DNA of 64,000 bases from Bin22 sp965207275. GTDB lineage: Bacteria > Chloroflexota > Dehalococcoidia > Lucifugimonadales > UBA3495. The DNA lies in NCBI GenBank assembly GCA_965207275.1, contig CBDBMH010000001.1, forward strand, positions 434,001 through 498,000, written 5' to 3'. The notes under the pieces are model-generated. The model had not been told where the DNA came from. It saw only the letters and a list, made by a program, of their open reading frames with translations, and made no database searches. The position numbers were made by a program, and so were the translations under genes. Below, in pieces: positions 58,101-64,000 of the stretch (its first letter is position 1; every line of letters begins with the position of its first letter).

Positions 58101-58554
58101 CCGCGATGCCGCGGAGCTTGAGCTCGCGGATGAGCAGACCGGCCATGATGGTCTTGCCCGCTCCCGCGTCGTCGGCCAGCAGGAACCGCACGGAGGGCAG
58201 CTTCATGAAGTAGTCATAGACCGCTTCAAGCTGGTGCGGGAGAGGGTCCACACGCGAAATGGACAGGCCAAAGTAAGGGTCGAACTCGTGGGCGATGCCC
58301 AGGGTGTACGCCTCTAGGCCGAGCTTCAAGAGGCCGCCGTCGCCATCGTAGGGCCAAGAGGCTTCCGTGATGGTTAGGTCGCTTAACTCAACCGCAGTCA
58401 AGGTAACCTGCCGGAATCGCTCGGTCCGCTGTCCAACCAGTCCCGCCTCAACCGAGTCGGGTCCGTTTGGACGCACAGTCACAACGCGCATTGGCTCGTT
58501 GAACAACGGCCCGGTCAGCACCTGCCCCTCACGGATTGCGGCTTCGAGCGTCAA
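55111..58554 (-). CDS. SNF2-family helicase with DUF3883 domain (DrmD-like)
   Basis: A 1147-residue SNF2/SF2 ATPase. Walker A is DAGAGKT (129-135), motif II VDEAH (227-231), motif III LLLTATPHKGD (about 258), and motif VI QRMGRIHRYGQ near 600. A coiled-coil-rich insert lies around 385-480. The C-terminal 120 residues resemble DUF3883 (LGYDVRSVDLKSGVLRLIEVKG), a nuclease-like fold often at the end of defence helicases. Domain order matches DrmD of class 1 DISARM and the SNF2 proteins linked to DUF1156/DUF499. It starts four bases after the DUF6088 gene. Confidence 0.88.
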   Translation of the reverse strand: MTLEAAIREGQVLTGPLFNEPMRVVTVRPNGPDSVEAGLVGQRTERFRQVTLTAVELSDLTITEASWPYDGDGGLLKLGLEAYTLGIAHEFDPYFGLSISRVDPLPHQLEAVYDYFMKLPSVRFLLADDAGAGKTIMAGLLIRELKLRGIAERILVVCPANLTFQWQRELREKFDQQFLVMKGGDIRDQFGVNQWMSQKQVITSLDLAKREEILPGLRQVRWDLVIVDEAHRMSAIDETHKSQRYRLGELLRDSADNILLLTATPHKGDPHNFTLFLQLLDRDAYADVKSIRTAMEQRRAPFYLRRTKEAMVYFPERQPDGTSATRPVFTKRNTRSADFSIDGEEYELYRTVTNFVKAQSRSAADQGDDRRARAVGFLMSLYQRRLASSAYAMRRSLENRARRLEEGLKQAQNLVQRAPPDLPDLEELEELEEAERERVERMVEAVTLAGSAEEVRREVAELRTLAERAMSVEASEAEEKLTKLREILQEQEFFERSEQQLLIFTEFKDTLDYLIEKLKTWGFRVGSIHGGMRPGSRDEPGTRLYAEQQFRDGAIQVLVATEAAGEGINLQCCHILFNYDIPWNPNRLEQRMGRIHRYGQQFDCLIFNFVAANTIEGRVLQRLLAKLQEIRDALDDDAVFNVVGEVLPSAQVERVLRDFYAGKLGEEDMEERLLRDVDETRFREICQNALEGLASKNLNLAMLVERRARAQERRMVPETIARFITESAKVASLSLGNAPGLPHTFDPGRTPTSLKRFEQEADWRLPELASRYPRLSTDRKTAETRNLEWVTPGHSLFEALRRHSFEAGREAFSKGACFYSLEHEAPARLDFYRARVVDGLGHVTHERLYTVELSEEGSPRLSEPGILGNLTPADAPTELPAVASMPEADIWLNEQVFRPFLEEVRSERLSEVERIADHVEMSLTEVLARSDQEIGRANEDLENQVPGAEGRLAQAEARQDEAMARRNRRRRELTQQRALSLQGVERLTSVLVLPHPEGASEDVRNLRPNAETEMTAMRVVMEYEAAQGRQVTDVHEKNLGYDVRSVDLKSGVLRLIEVKGLAAETGTILLSPNERRVAEDRRDCYWLYVVTNCAESPQLQEPIEDPARFPWHEVSKVQHYWLEVSAMTRPMRSDGTSSDSGANGGRK

Positions 58555-58557
58555 CGA

Positions 58558-59190
58558 TTAGCTCCTCCCTACCCGGATTGCTGAAGCCGCACCTGTTCCA
58601 TCGGCGACCAGCGCGCTGGCAGGTTCGGCGATCCAGTTCGGCATGATGGCACGCAATGCCACCAACTCCTCAAGGTCCTCAGCGGAGAGCTTGCGACGGA
58701 TCTCCTCAAGACCTTCCTCCACTTCGTCGGGCCCCAACCACGACAGAGCGCGGACGGCCTCTCCGGCGGGCCTGTGGGGTGCGGCCAATTGCCAGCGCGG
58801 GGCGTGACGTAGTTCCACCGTCAAATTGCCAAGTCTCAGCTTGCGACTTGGCCCGGAGGTCAGATAGACGTATCGCACCGGCACCTGTGTGGTGAGGCCG
58901 AGCGCGTTCGCCGCACTGCCGCCGCATGGCACTATCGTTTCACCCCACAGCGCGGAGAGTGAGGCAAGCAGTTTGTTCATGGCGAGAGGGGCGGGGCCGA
59001 AACGTGTCTCCAAGGGCAGTACGTAGATGCCATGACAGATGCGCATCAGGCTCCCCTTCTTGGCAAGCCGGGACAAGGCCTGGTCGATTGCCGCTCTGGT
59101 GCCAAGGTGCAGCAACATCTTTGGGTGAAGCAGCGAGCCCTCGGGCAACGTGGCGGCGTAAGTCATGATCTGTTCTGATGAACTCGGCAT
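58558..59190 (-). CDS. DUF6088/AbiEi-like protein, first gene of the defence-type operon
   Basis: A 210-residue protein of the DUF6088 type. An N-terminal winged-HTH (LLHLGTRAAIDQALSRLAKK, then GSLMRICHGIYVLP) precedes a conserved domain with CGGSAANALGLTTQVPVRYV and YLTSGPSRKLRLG, as in AbiEi-type antitoxins. AbiEi proteins repress their own promoters, so this protein may regulate the operon through the repeats in its promoter. AAGGAGAG precedes ATG 59190. No cognate AbiEii-like toxin is adjacent. The helicase takes that place. Confidence 0.82.
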   Translation of the reverse strand: MPSSSEQIMTYAATLPEGSLLHPKMLLHLGTRAAIDQALSRLAKKGSLMRICHGIYVLPLETRFGPAPLAMNKLLASLSALWGETIVPCGGSAANALGLTTQVPVRYVYLTSGPSRKLRLGNLTVELRHAPRWQLAAPHRPAGEAVRALSWLGPDEVEEGLEEIRRKLSAEDLEELVALRAIMPNWIAEPASALVADGTGAASAIRVGRS

Positions 59191-59216
59191 CTGTGCGACT
59201 CTCCTTGATTGTCAGA

Positions 59217-59245
59217 ATTATACTAACTACACTAACGTCCATCAA
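59217..59245 (-). promoter_or_regulatory. Promoter of the defence-type operon with internal repeat
   Basis: Read leftward: -35 TTGATG (59245-59240), 17-base spacer, perfect -10 TATAAT (59222-59217). In the spacer GTTAGT occurs twice with a 9-base period (59236-59231 and 59227-59222), a likely operator half-site pair. This is the only strong promoter seen for the nine leftward genes down to 45859. Confidence 0.72.
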
Positions 59246-59341
59246 CGCCTTCGCGGTGTTGTCCCTCGCCGTGGCATAGTGCAGGTTCAGTATTGTGGGC
59301 CAACCAATGAGAGTTTGGTGCTATGTGACAGCTAGGCGACC

Positions 59342-60898
59342 TCAGTTCCATCCAAGTCCACTGCCCACGAGTACCTGAGCCTTTCGTGTCGATTGAGAAA
59401 TGGGGATGGTGTAGACAATCGTCGCCCCGCCGGGCCTCACCAGCACCTCCTTGACGAACGACCTCACGAAGGCCTTGGTCTCGGTGAGTTCGCTGGTCCT
59501 GAGAAACGCGCTCATGTCTGCGGCGAAAGCTGCGATGGTGTCGGCGCTGTCCAGCAGCTCCCGCCGTTCCGCGAGCACGGCCCGCGCCTCCTCGGCGGCG
59601 GCTTCCAGTTGCTCCCGCCGGTGGCGGTGTTCCAGGATGCGCTCCGAGGCGTCGGCCATGTCCAGGTCGGTGGACTCCACGAAGTGCCAGATGCGGTCCA
59701 GCTTGCGCTTGACCTCTTCCAGCTCGGCCTCGACGGTTTCCAGGTTCTGCCGCTGCTCCCGGGCCACCCCGTCCATCTCCTCGTCCAGCAGCTTCACCAG
59801 GTCGCGGACGTTGGACTCGGTGAGGATGTTGTCCCTGATGTTGGAGACGATGATGTCCTCGAAGGACTTGGCGTTCAGCCTGGGGGTGTCGCAGGACCCG
59901 CTGCCCTGCTTGAGGATGGACTGGCAGACGTAGTAGGTGTACCTGCCGCTCTTGGCCTCGGCGGCGGTGAGGGCCTTGTTGCAGGTCTCGCACTTGGCCA
60001 ACCCGCTGAGCAGGTAGGGGCTGGCGGCGCGGCGGGGATGGGTGACCTCCGGGGCGCGGGATTCCAGCAGCTTCCTGACCCGCTGGAACTCCTGCCGGGA
60101 GACGATGGCGGGGAAGGCGTCCTCCACCCGCACCGGCTCCTGTCCGTCCCTACTCTTCTGGCCCCAGACCAGGGCGCCGGTGTAGGCTTCGTTGCAGAGG
60201 AGCTTGTGGACGGTGGTCTTGCGCCACTGCTTGCCGTTGGGGGAAGGGATGCCCTCGGCGTTCAGGGTCTTGAGGATGTCCAGGGAGGTCCTGCCCTGGA
60301 GGGTGAGGTCGAAGATGCGGCGGACCAGGGCGTCGTGGGGCGGGTTGAGTTCCAGCCGGGGGCGTTTCTTGGCCCCGTCCTGGACGTAGACCCGCCGGTA
60401 GCCGTAGGGGGCGCTGGCGTTCATCCAGAAGCCCCGGGACGCGGCCTCCCGCATCCCCCGCTTTACTTCTTCGGCTAGATTTTCGCTATAGAACTCGTCC
60501 ACGGACTCGATGATGGCCTCCATGAGCTTGCCGGTGGGGGTGTCGTCGGCGTGCTCGGTGATGGAGACCACCCGGATGCCCTTGCGGCGGAGCATGGACT
60601 TGAAGGCCACGGCGTGCTCCCGCTTGCGGGTGAACCTGCTGAATTTCCATACGAGAATCTCGCGGAAAGGGGACTCGGGTTTGGAAGCCTCGTCCAGCAT
60701 CTTCCTGAACTGGGGCCTATCGGCGATGCGGCCGCTCTCGGCCTCGTCGATGTACTCACGGACCACCAGGTAGCCGTTCTTGTCGGCGTAGTCCCGCAAT
60801 GCCCGAAGCTGGGCGGCCACGGAGAGGTCCACGTCCTGGCGGTCGCTGGAAACCCGGGCGTACAGCGCTACGGGGGCCAGGTCGGTATTCTTACTCAT
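59342..60898 (-). CDS. Large serine recombinase 2
   Basis: A 518-residue large serine recombinase. The nucleophile is Ser17 in YARVSSDRQ, with the KFSRFTRKREHA motif in place of DRLSR. The recombinase domain (about 165-280), zinc ribbon (CETCNKALT ... CQSILKQGSGSC) and coiled coil (about 395-460) follow in the usual order. It is clearly a different lineage from recombinase 1. ATG 60898 is chosen because AAGGAGGACAC precedes it. Its 3-prime end is 97 bases from the defence-operon promoter, where an att site could lie. Confidence 0.92.
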   Translation of the reverse strand: MSKNTDLAPVALYARVSSDRQDVDLSVAAQLRALRDYADKNGYLVVREYIDEAESGRIADRPQFRKMLDEASKPESPFREILVWKFSRFTRKREHAVAFKSMLRRKGIRVVSITEHADDTPTGKLMEAIIESVDEFYSENLAEEVKRGMREAASRGFWMNASAPYGYRRVYVQDGAKKRPRLELNPPHDALVRRIFDLTLQGRTSLDILKTLNAEGIPSPNGKQWRKTTVHKLLCNEAYTGALVWGQKSRDGQEPVRVEDAFPAIVSRQEFQRVRKLLESRAPEVTHPRRAASPYLLSGLAKCETCNKALTAAEAKSGRYTYYVCQSILKQGSGSCDTPRLNAKSFEDIIVSNIRDNILTESNVRDLVKLLDEEMDGVAREQRQNLETVEAELEEVKRKLDRIWHFVESTDLDMADASERILEHRHRREQLEAAAEEARAVLAERRELLDSADTIAAFAADMSAFLRTSELTETKAFVRSFVKEVLVRPGGATIVYTIPISQSTRKAQVLVGSGLGWN

Positions 60899-60911
60899 CG
60901 CTGTGTCCTCC

Positions 60912-61124
60912 TTAATATGCATTCTCTGGGTCAGCCTGTCGGGAGCGCAGCCGTTCCCGGCGCTGCTCGCGGCGCAGTTCCCTATCTTCCATGTACAGAC
61001 GAAGGGCCTCGCGCACCAGCTCGCTCATGTCGCGGCCCTCTTCACGCCTCACGGCATCTACCTCCTGGAACATCTCCGGGGGCAGGGAGAAGGTGATGGT
61101 CCTGGATTTCCTTCGTGGGGGCAT
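60912..61124 (-). CDS. Ribbon-helix-helix protein
   Basis: A 70-residue CopG/ParD-like ribbon-helix-helix DNA-binding protein: the strand SRTITFSLPPEMFQEVDAVR, followed by GRDMSELVREALRLYM, then a charged, Arg-rich C-terminus. It probably regulates the recombinase gene 13 bases downstream, either as recombination accessory factor or repressor. AAGGAGACC precedes ATG 61124. Confidence 0.75.
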   Translation of the reverse strand: MPPRRKSRTITFSLPPEMFQEVDAVRREEGRDMSELVREALRLYMEDRELRREQRRERLRSRQADPENAY

Positions 61125-61192
61125 GGTCTCCTTTTTGCCTGCCGTGTTATTAGTTTGTCTTACTATTATTATCCGCGGTCCGGCCCGGTTCG

Positions 61193-62128
61193 TCAAGGAG
61201 CGGCCAGAGCCGCCCTGGCGTTGTTGCGGGCATCGGACCGCCCCTCGTGCCGGCCAAGCTGCGGTTCCAGCGCATCGCGGTAGTCGGCGGGCACGGCCAC
61301 CACCGCCACCTTGGCGAGGCGCCTCTTCCAGATTATGGGCGTGGCAATGACGGCCAGGCCGTCTTCTTCGGCGTACTCCGTCTCACCGCTCCGGGCGGCC
61401 AACTCCGCCAGGGAGCCGGGCGGGATGGCCCGGTCCCTGTGGGGCATCCCACCCCGCCAACCCCCCATGAGTCGGGAGCGTTGCGCCCGGAAGCCCCTCG
61501 TCCGTCTCACCACCTTGGCCCGCAGCCGAGCCAGGTCGTCCCCGGCGGGCCACAGCGCCGGGTCGCCTTTTTCGGAATGCCCGTACAGGACCACCATCAG
61601 GGGCGGGCGGCGCACCACCTCGGCCAGCCGCAGGGCCGCCGATATGTAGGAACTGCCGAACCGTTCATGCAGGGCCACCACGTCCAGCCCGCTGGCCTGG
61701 GCGCAGGGAGCGAAGATGCCCGGCTGCATCAATACCGCCACCGCGAAGCGCTCCGCCTGCAAGCACACCAGGGGGTCCGGCGGGCCGCCGGAGTCCTTCA
61801 CGCCCATGTTCTCCAGGATGATCTCGTAGATCTCGTGGGCCAGGGTCTGGGCCTTGGATCCCTCCCACAGGTCGTCCCGGTAGTAGATGTGGTACTCGCC
61901 CCCGGGCTGGCCGATGTGGGCGCCCTTCAGCCCGTCCATCCTCTTCCCCTCCAGCACCTCTCCCAACCCGGTCCGCCGCGCCAGGTCGGTTAGTTCATCC
62001 AGGGTGGGAATGGCCGATACTCCGAACCAACTCACGAACCGGGCGGCTACGGTCTCCGGGTCCAGGCGGATGCCCTTCTCAAGGTCGTCCAGCAGGTCGC
62101 GGCAGAAGCCGCCCAGGATTTCACTCAT
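61193..62128 (-). CDS. ImmA/IrrE-family protein with HEIYE motif
   Basis: A 311-residue ImmA/IrrE-type protein. The metallopeptidase motif reads AHEIYEIIL (His98, Glu99, Glu102 in place of the second His), and QAERFAVAVLMQP supplies the downstream acidic helix. A C-terminal extension (about 200-311) is absent from ordinary ImmA and may be sensory. It overlaps the XRE gene by four bases, forming a repressor/anti-repressor pair. With the altered second ligand, zinc binding may differ. Confidence 0.78.
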   Translation of the reverse strand: MSEILGGFCRDLLDDLEKGIRLDPETVAARFVSWFGVSAIPTLDELTDLARRTGLGEVLEGKRMDGLKGAHIGQPGGEYHIYYRDDLWEGSKAQTLAHEIYEIILENMGVKDSGGPPDPLVCLQAERFAVAVLMQPGIFAPCAQASGLDVVALHERFGSSYISAALRLAEVVRRPPLMVVLYGHSEKGDPALWPAGDDLARLRAKVVRRTRGFRAQRSRLMGGWRGGMPHRDRAIPPGSLAELAARSGETEYAEEDGLAVIATPIIWKRRLAKVAVVAVPADYRDALEPQLGRHEGRSDARNNARAALAAP

Positions 62129-62568
62129 TCCAGCAGCCTCTTGCCGGTGAATTTCTCGTACATCTCCACGATGAACCGCTTGGCGTTGACGGTCATGGGG
62201 CCGTCGGGCCGGGTGCCGACGCGGAAGGCCGGATCGTCGAGGACGAAGCGGTAGGCGCGCTCCACGTCCATGGCCTGGTCGCTGAAGGGGTCGGGCTGGG
62301 CGCCGTGGCCGGCCCTTCTGATCAGGTCCTCGGGGTCCACCCGGTAGAGACCGGCCAGCTTGCGCAGCAGGTTGGCGCCGGGAACCCGCTCCCCCCGCTC
62401 GATCTGGGACAGGTAGGAGCTGGAGACGCCGGTGCGCCGGGTGACCTCTCTCAGGCTGACCCGGCCCCGCAGCCGCTTGAGCAGGGAGCCGAAGTCCTCG
62501 GCAGCCGCCGTCTCCGTCTCCTCGACCCCTTCCGGCTGGCCGGTCTGCTGCTGGTCAACGTCGCCCAT
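62125..62568 (-). CDS. XRE-family repressor of switch 2
   Basis: A 147-residue protein with an XRE HTH at about residues 28-85 (SLREVTRRTGVSSSYLSQIE, then RGERVPGANLLRKLAGLYRV) and a C-terminal helical part. GGGAGGAGACC precedes ATG 62568. It is the first gene of the leftward XRE-ImmA-RHH-recombinase run. The repeated sites at 62612-62643 lie directly upstream, as expected for autoregulation. Confidence 0.82.
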   Translation of the reverse strand: MGDVDQQQTGQPEGVEETETAAAEDFGSLLKRLRGRVSLREVTRRTGVSSSYLSQIERGERVPGANLLRKLAGLYRVDPEDLIRRAGHGAQPDPFSDQAMDVERAYRFVLDDPAFRVGTRPDGPMTVNAKRFIVEMYEKFTGKRLLE

Positions 62569-62824
62569 GATGGTCTCCTCCCGCCCGTTGGCGGCGGCGT
62601 CCGTGGCATTCTTGTCACATTCCTGCCGGATTATTGTTACATTAAAGCGAGCACTTGGTCAATAAAAGGCAACACTTGCCAGTTATCTATTGCCTGTGAC
62701 GAGATTGTGTTGCTACACTCTATCAAACAGAACGGATGTTTGCCTACGTCCTGCCGAGTATACAACACCGCCGGTTTCCCGGCCAACCCCCAGGGGCGGG
62801 TCCGGGTTCCGCCAAGGGAGGCCA
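62569..62824. promoter_or_regulatory. Divergent control region of switch 2
   Basis: This AT-richer gap separates the leftward XRE gene from the rightward cassette. TTGT(C/T)ACATT occurs twice in direct orientation, at 62612-62621 and 62634-62643, a 22-base spacing (about two helical turns) that fits cooperative repressor binding. I could not fix the promoter boxes with confidence. Confidence 0.5.
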
Positions 62825-63052
62825 TTGAGCAAGAAACGCAGGTTCACCAGGGAGCAGGAGGACGGGCGCATCCAGGGCCTGCGCCTCCTGGCCCGCATCA
62901 TCGCACGTCACTACCTGGAACACCCCGATCTTTACCCCGCTCCAGGCGGAGATCCGGAAGGGGGGGCCGATGGCGTCGGCAGGGACGATGCCACCCTGAC
63001 CGCCCGGTCTCGGACCGGCGGGAATCCGGCCCGCAAGGAGGCAAACCAGTGA
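62825..63052 (+). CDS. Small basic protein at the head of cassette 2
   Basis: A 75-residue protein from TTG 62825 (GGGAGGC upstream): SKKRRFTREQEDGRIQGLRL, then a helical LARIIARHYLEHP segment and a low-complexity glycine/aspartate tail. No family recognised. The stop overlaps the next start (GTGA). There is no counterpart in the cassette at 26.1-26.9 kb. Confidence 0.5.
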   Translation: MSKKRRFTREQEDGRIQGLRLLARIIARHYLEHPDLYPAPGGDPEGGADGVGRDDATLTARSRTGGNPARKEANQ

Positions 63053-63291
63053 AACAAAAGCGGATTATCTACCGGGTCAGATTGAAGGCCGAGGCAGTGT
63101 GGGAACTGCTGAACCGGCTCAACCTGACCCAGAACGAACTGGCCCGGCGCATCGGGCGCTCCTCGGGATTCATGTCCCAGTTGGTCAACGGGGAACGCTT
63201 TCCCTCGGGGGAGACCCGCCAGCGGCTGATGGATGTGCTGGGCGTGACCGACTTCGACGTACTCTTCGTCCAGGAGCGGGTCGATGCCTAG
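63049..63291 (+). CDS. Small XRE-type protein, cassette 2 gene A
   Basis: An 80-residue XRE-like protein: LNRLNLTQNELARRIGRSSG, then FMSQLVNGERFPSGETRQRL and the ending VTDFDVLFVQERV. It is a clear homologue of the product of 26676-26921, with the same length and the same N-terminal R-VRLK-A-W and C-terminal DFD-LF features. The GTG start overlaps the preceding stop. It is followed by gene B with eight bases of overlap. Confidence 0.72.
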   Translation: MKQKRIIYRVRLKAEAVWELLNRLNLTQNELARRIGRSSGFMSQLVNGERFPSGETRQRLMDVLGVTDFDVLFVQERVDA

Positions 63292-63592
63292 CCCCCGCCC
63301 CGATTCGGGGACGCCAATCGCCATTCCCCCTGGGGTGGCCCTGGTGCCCGAGGACTTCCGGGAGAAGCTGGAGGTCATCAAGCGCCTGACCGGGCTCTCC
63401 TGGGAGGGATTGGCCACGGCCATGGGGGTGGACAGCCGGCAGCTTTGGCGCTGGCGCAAGCGGGGCGGCGAGCCGGGCGCCGGTGCCATGCTGGCCCTGG
63501 TGCGTATCGCCCTGCGGGTGCCCGGCGGCCTGGCCCTGCTCCTGGACGAGGACGTGATCGTAATCTTTCGACTGACGGAGGTAGAAGTATGA
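63284..63592 (+). CDS. Small HTH protein, cassette 2 gene B
   Basis: A 102-residue protein: VPEDFREKLEVIKRLTGLSW, then EGLATAMGVDSRQLWRWRKR and the C-terminal IALRVPGGLALLLDED block. It is the counterpart of 26357-26692 (LPEDFPLRLVRLKEASGLTW ... RIPGGLDILMGED). It overlaps genes on both sides, so the cassette is translationally coupled. Confidence 0.72.
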   Translation: MPSPRPDSGTPIAIPPGVALVPEDFREKLEVIKRLTGLSWEGLATAMGVDSRQLWRWRKRGGEPGAGAMLALVRIALRVPGGLALLLDEDVIVIFRLTEVEV

Positions 63593-64000
63593 CTTTGGAC
63601 AGAAGACTACCAGTTAACCACGCCGACCCCCTGTTCCCGACGGGGCGCTTCGATGAACGATTGAAGGGGTTGCAGGAGAAGTCCGGCCTGACCTGGCGTG
63701 GGCTGGCGGCCCGCATCGGCATCAACGACCGCACGGCGCTGTCCGGCGCCGAGAACCCCGGCCAGGAGACCGGTAAAGACACCGAGGAGGAACTGCTCAT
63801 GACATTCGACAACGACAATTACGAACCCAGCCTGAGCAAGGGCTATCCGCCGCCGCCCCTGCCCGAGGACTGGTGGGTTCGGCTGGGGCGGTTGGAGGAT
63901 CGCACTGGCGTGTCTCTGGAGGACTTCACCCGCCGGTGGGGCCTGCCCCTGGAGCGGGCCAACCGACTGCGCTTCCACGACGTGCCCACCGCCGGTGAGA
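63589..64000 (+). CDS. HTH-type protein, cassette 2 gene C, cut by the window end
   Basis: At least 137 residues, still open at the window end. An HTH-like core LKGLQEKSGLTWRGLAARIG appears in the first 50 residues, and a second similar segment (LEDRTGVSLEDFTRRWGLPL) near 110-130, so this may be a double-headed relative of the gene at 26098-26364. It starts at ATG 63589, overlapping gene B by four bases. Confidence 0.6.
   Translation, partial: MTLDRRLPVNHADPLFPTGRFDERLKGLQEKSGLTWRGLAARIGINDRTALSGAENPGQETGKDTEEELLMTFDNDNYEPSLSKGYPPPPLPEDWWVRLGRLEDRTGVSLEDFTRRWGLPLERANRLRFHDVPTAGE

Larger units (their letters stand above)
23724..64000. mobile_element. Integrative conjugative element(s), tentative extent
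   Basis: The region begins after tRNA-Lys and contains two large serine recombinases (23782-25395, 59342-60898), two XRE/ImmA switches, a complete-looking leftward T4SS operon with coupling ATPase and Replic_Relax protein, and cargo (restriction-modification and a 13-kb defence-type operon). The right end was not found and may lie beyond the window. Because the second recombinase has its own switch module, 59.3 kb onward may be a second related element in tandem. The dispersed repeats of the first 18 kb are absent here, which fits foreign origin. Confidence 0.6.

Noticed and set aside
51404..58554. Canonical DISARM or BREX system
   Set aside because: The SNF2 helicase and adenine methylase resemble class 1 DISARM, but drmA, drmB and drmC, and the BREX genes pglZ and brxC, are not present. 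The DUF499/DUF1156 combination is different.

Overview
The window is a high-GC bacterial chromosome segment. Several features fit Chloroflexota, probably a Dehalococcoidia-like lineage: a SufBCD-SufS-SufU operon with the SufU-type scaffold, a membrane-anchored sulfite-oxidase-like molybdoenzyme, DUF4349 and BI-1 proteins, and dispersed CTGAGC/GAAG-type hairpin repeats. No rRNA or other taxonomic marker is present, so this placement is an inference.

Layout. (1) 1-19.7 kb is ordinary chromosome: the suf Fe-S assembly operon behind a strong promoter and an IscR/Rrf2-like palindrome, an MNT-HepT toxin-antitoxin pair, RNase HI (probable CTG start), an alpha/beta hydrolase, a DinB-like protein, two solute-binding lipoproteins, a molybdopterin oxidoreductase, a DUF4349 lipoprotein, a BI-1 membrane protein, an Lrp/AsnC regulator and a 7Fe ferredoxin. 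(2) 19.75-23.7 kb is a transition zone. It opens with a decapitated tRNA-Val, carries a run of overlapping tiny zinc-finger-like genes and a short CDF-like transporter, and ends at a tRNA-Lys with mispaired acceptor and T stems. (3) 23.7-45.4 kb is the backbone of an integrative conjugative element: a large serine recombinase, a divergent HTH/XRE/ImmA switch, a Bpu10I-like restriction-modification pair, and a leftward type IV secretion operon (secreted protein, VirB6-like, two VirB2-like, PrgI fusion, VirB4, coupling ATPase, Replic_Relax protein). It is followed by rightward genes that include a protein with four XRE domains. (4) 45.9-59.2 kb is one leftward nine-gene operon behind a single promoter: DUF6088, SNF2 helicase, MNT, HEPN, DUF1156 methylase, DUF433, DUF5615, DUF499 ATPase, 16-TPR protein. 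(5) 59.3-64.0 kb holds a second large serine recombinase and a second XRE/ImmA plus HTH cassette switch, cut by the window end.

How it works together (inference). The T4SS operon and Replic_Relax protein would move the element. XRE repressor and ImmA-like protein pairs at both recombinases would control excision. The Bpu10I-like pair and the 13-kb operon are cargo for defence or retention. The 13-kb operon is the most interesting object: an anti-phage-type core (SNF2 helicase, DUF1156 adenine methylase, DUF499 ATPase), related to but distinct from DISARM, with three toxin-antitoxin-like modules interleaved (DUF6088/AbiEi-like, HEPN-MNT, DUF433-DUF5615) and a long TPR scaffold at its end.

Limits. 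Function is assigned from motifs recognised by eye. Element ends, promoter calls and family names such as DUF499 and DUF1156 need profile searches. No CRISPR array, rRNA gene or IS transposase was seen.
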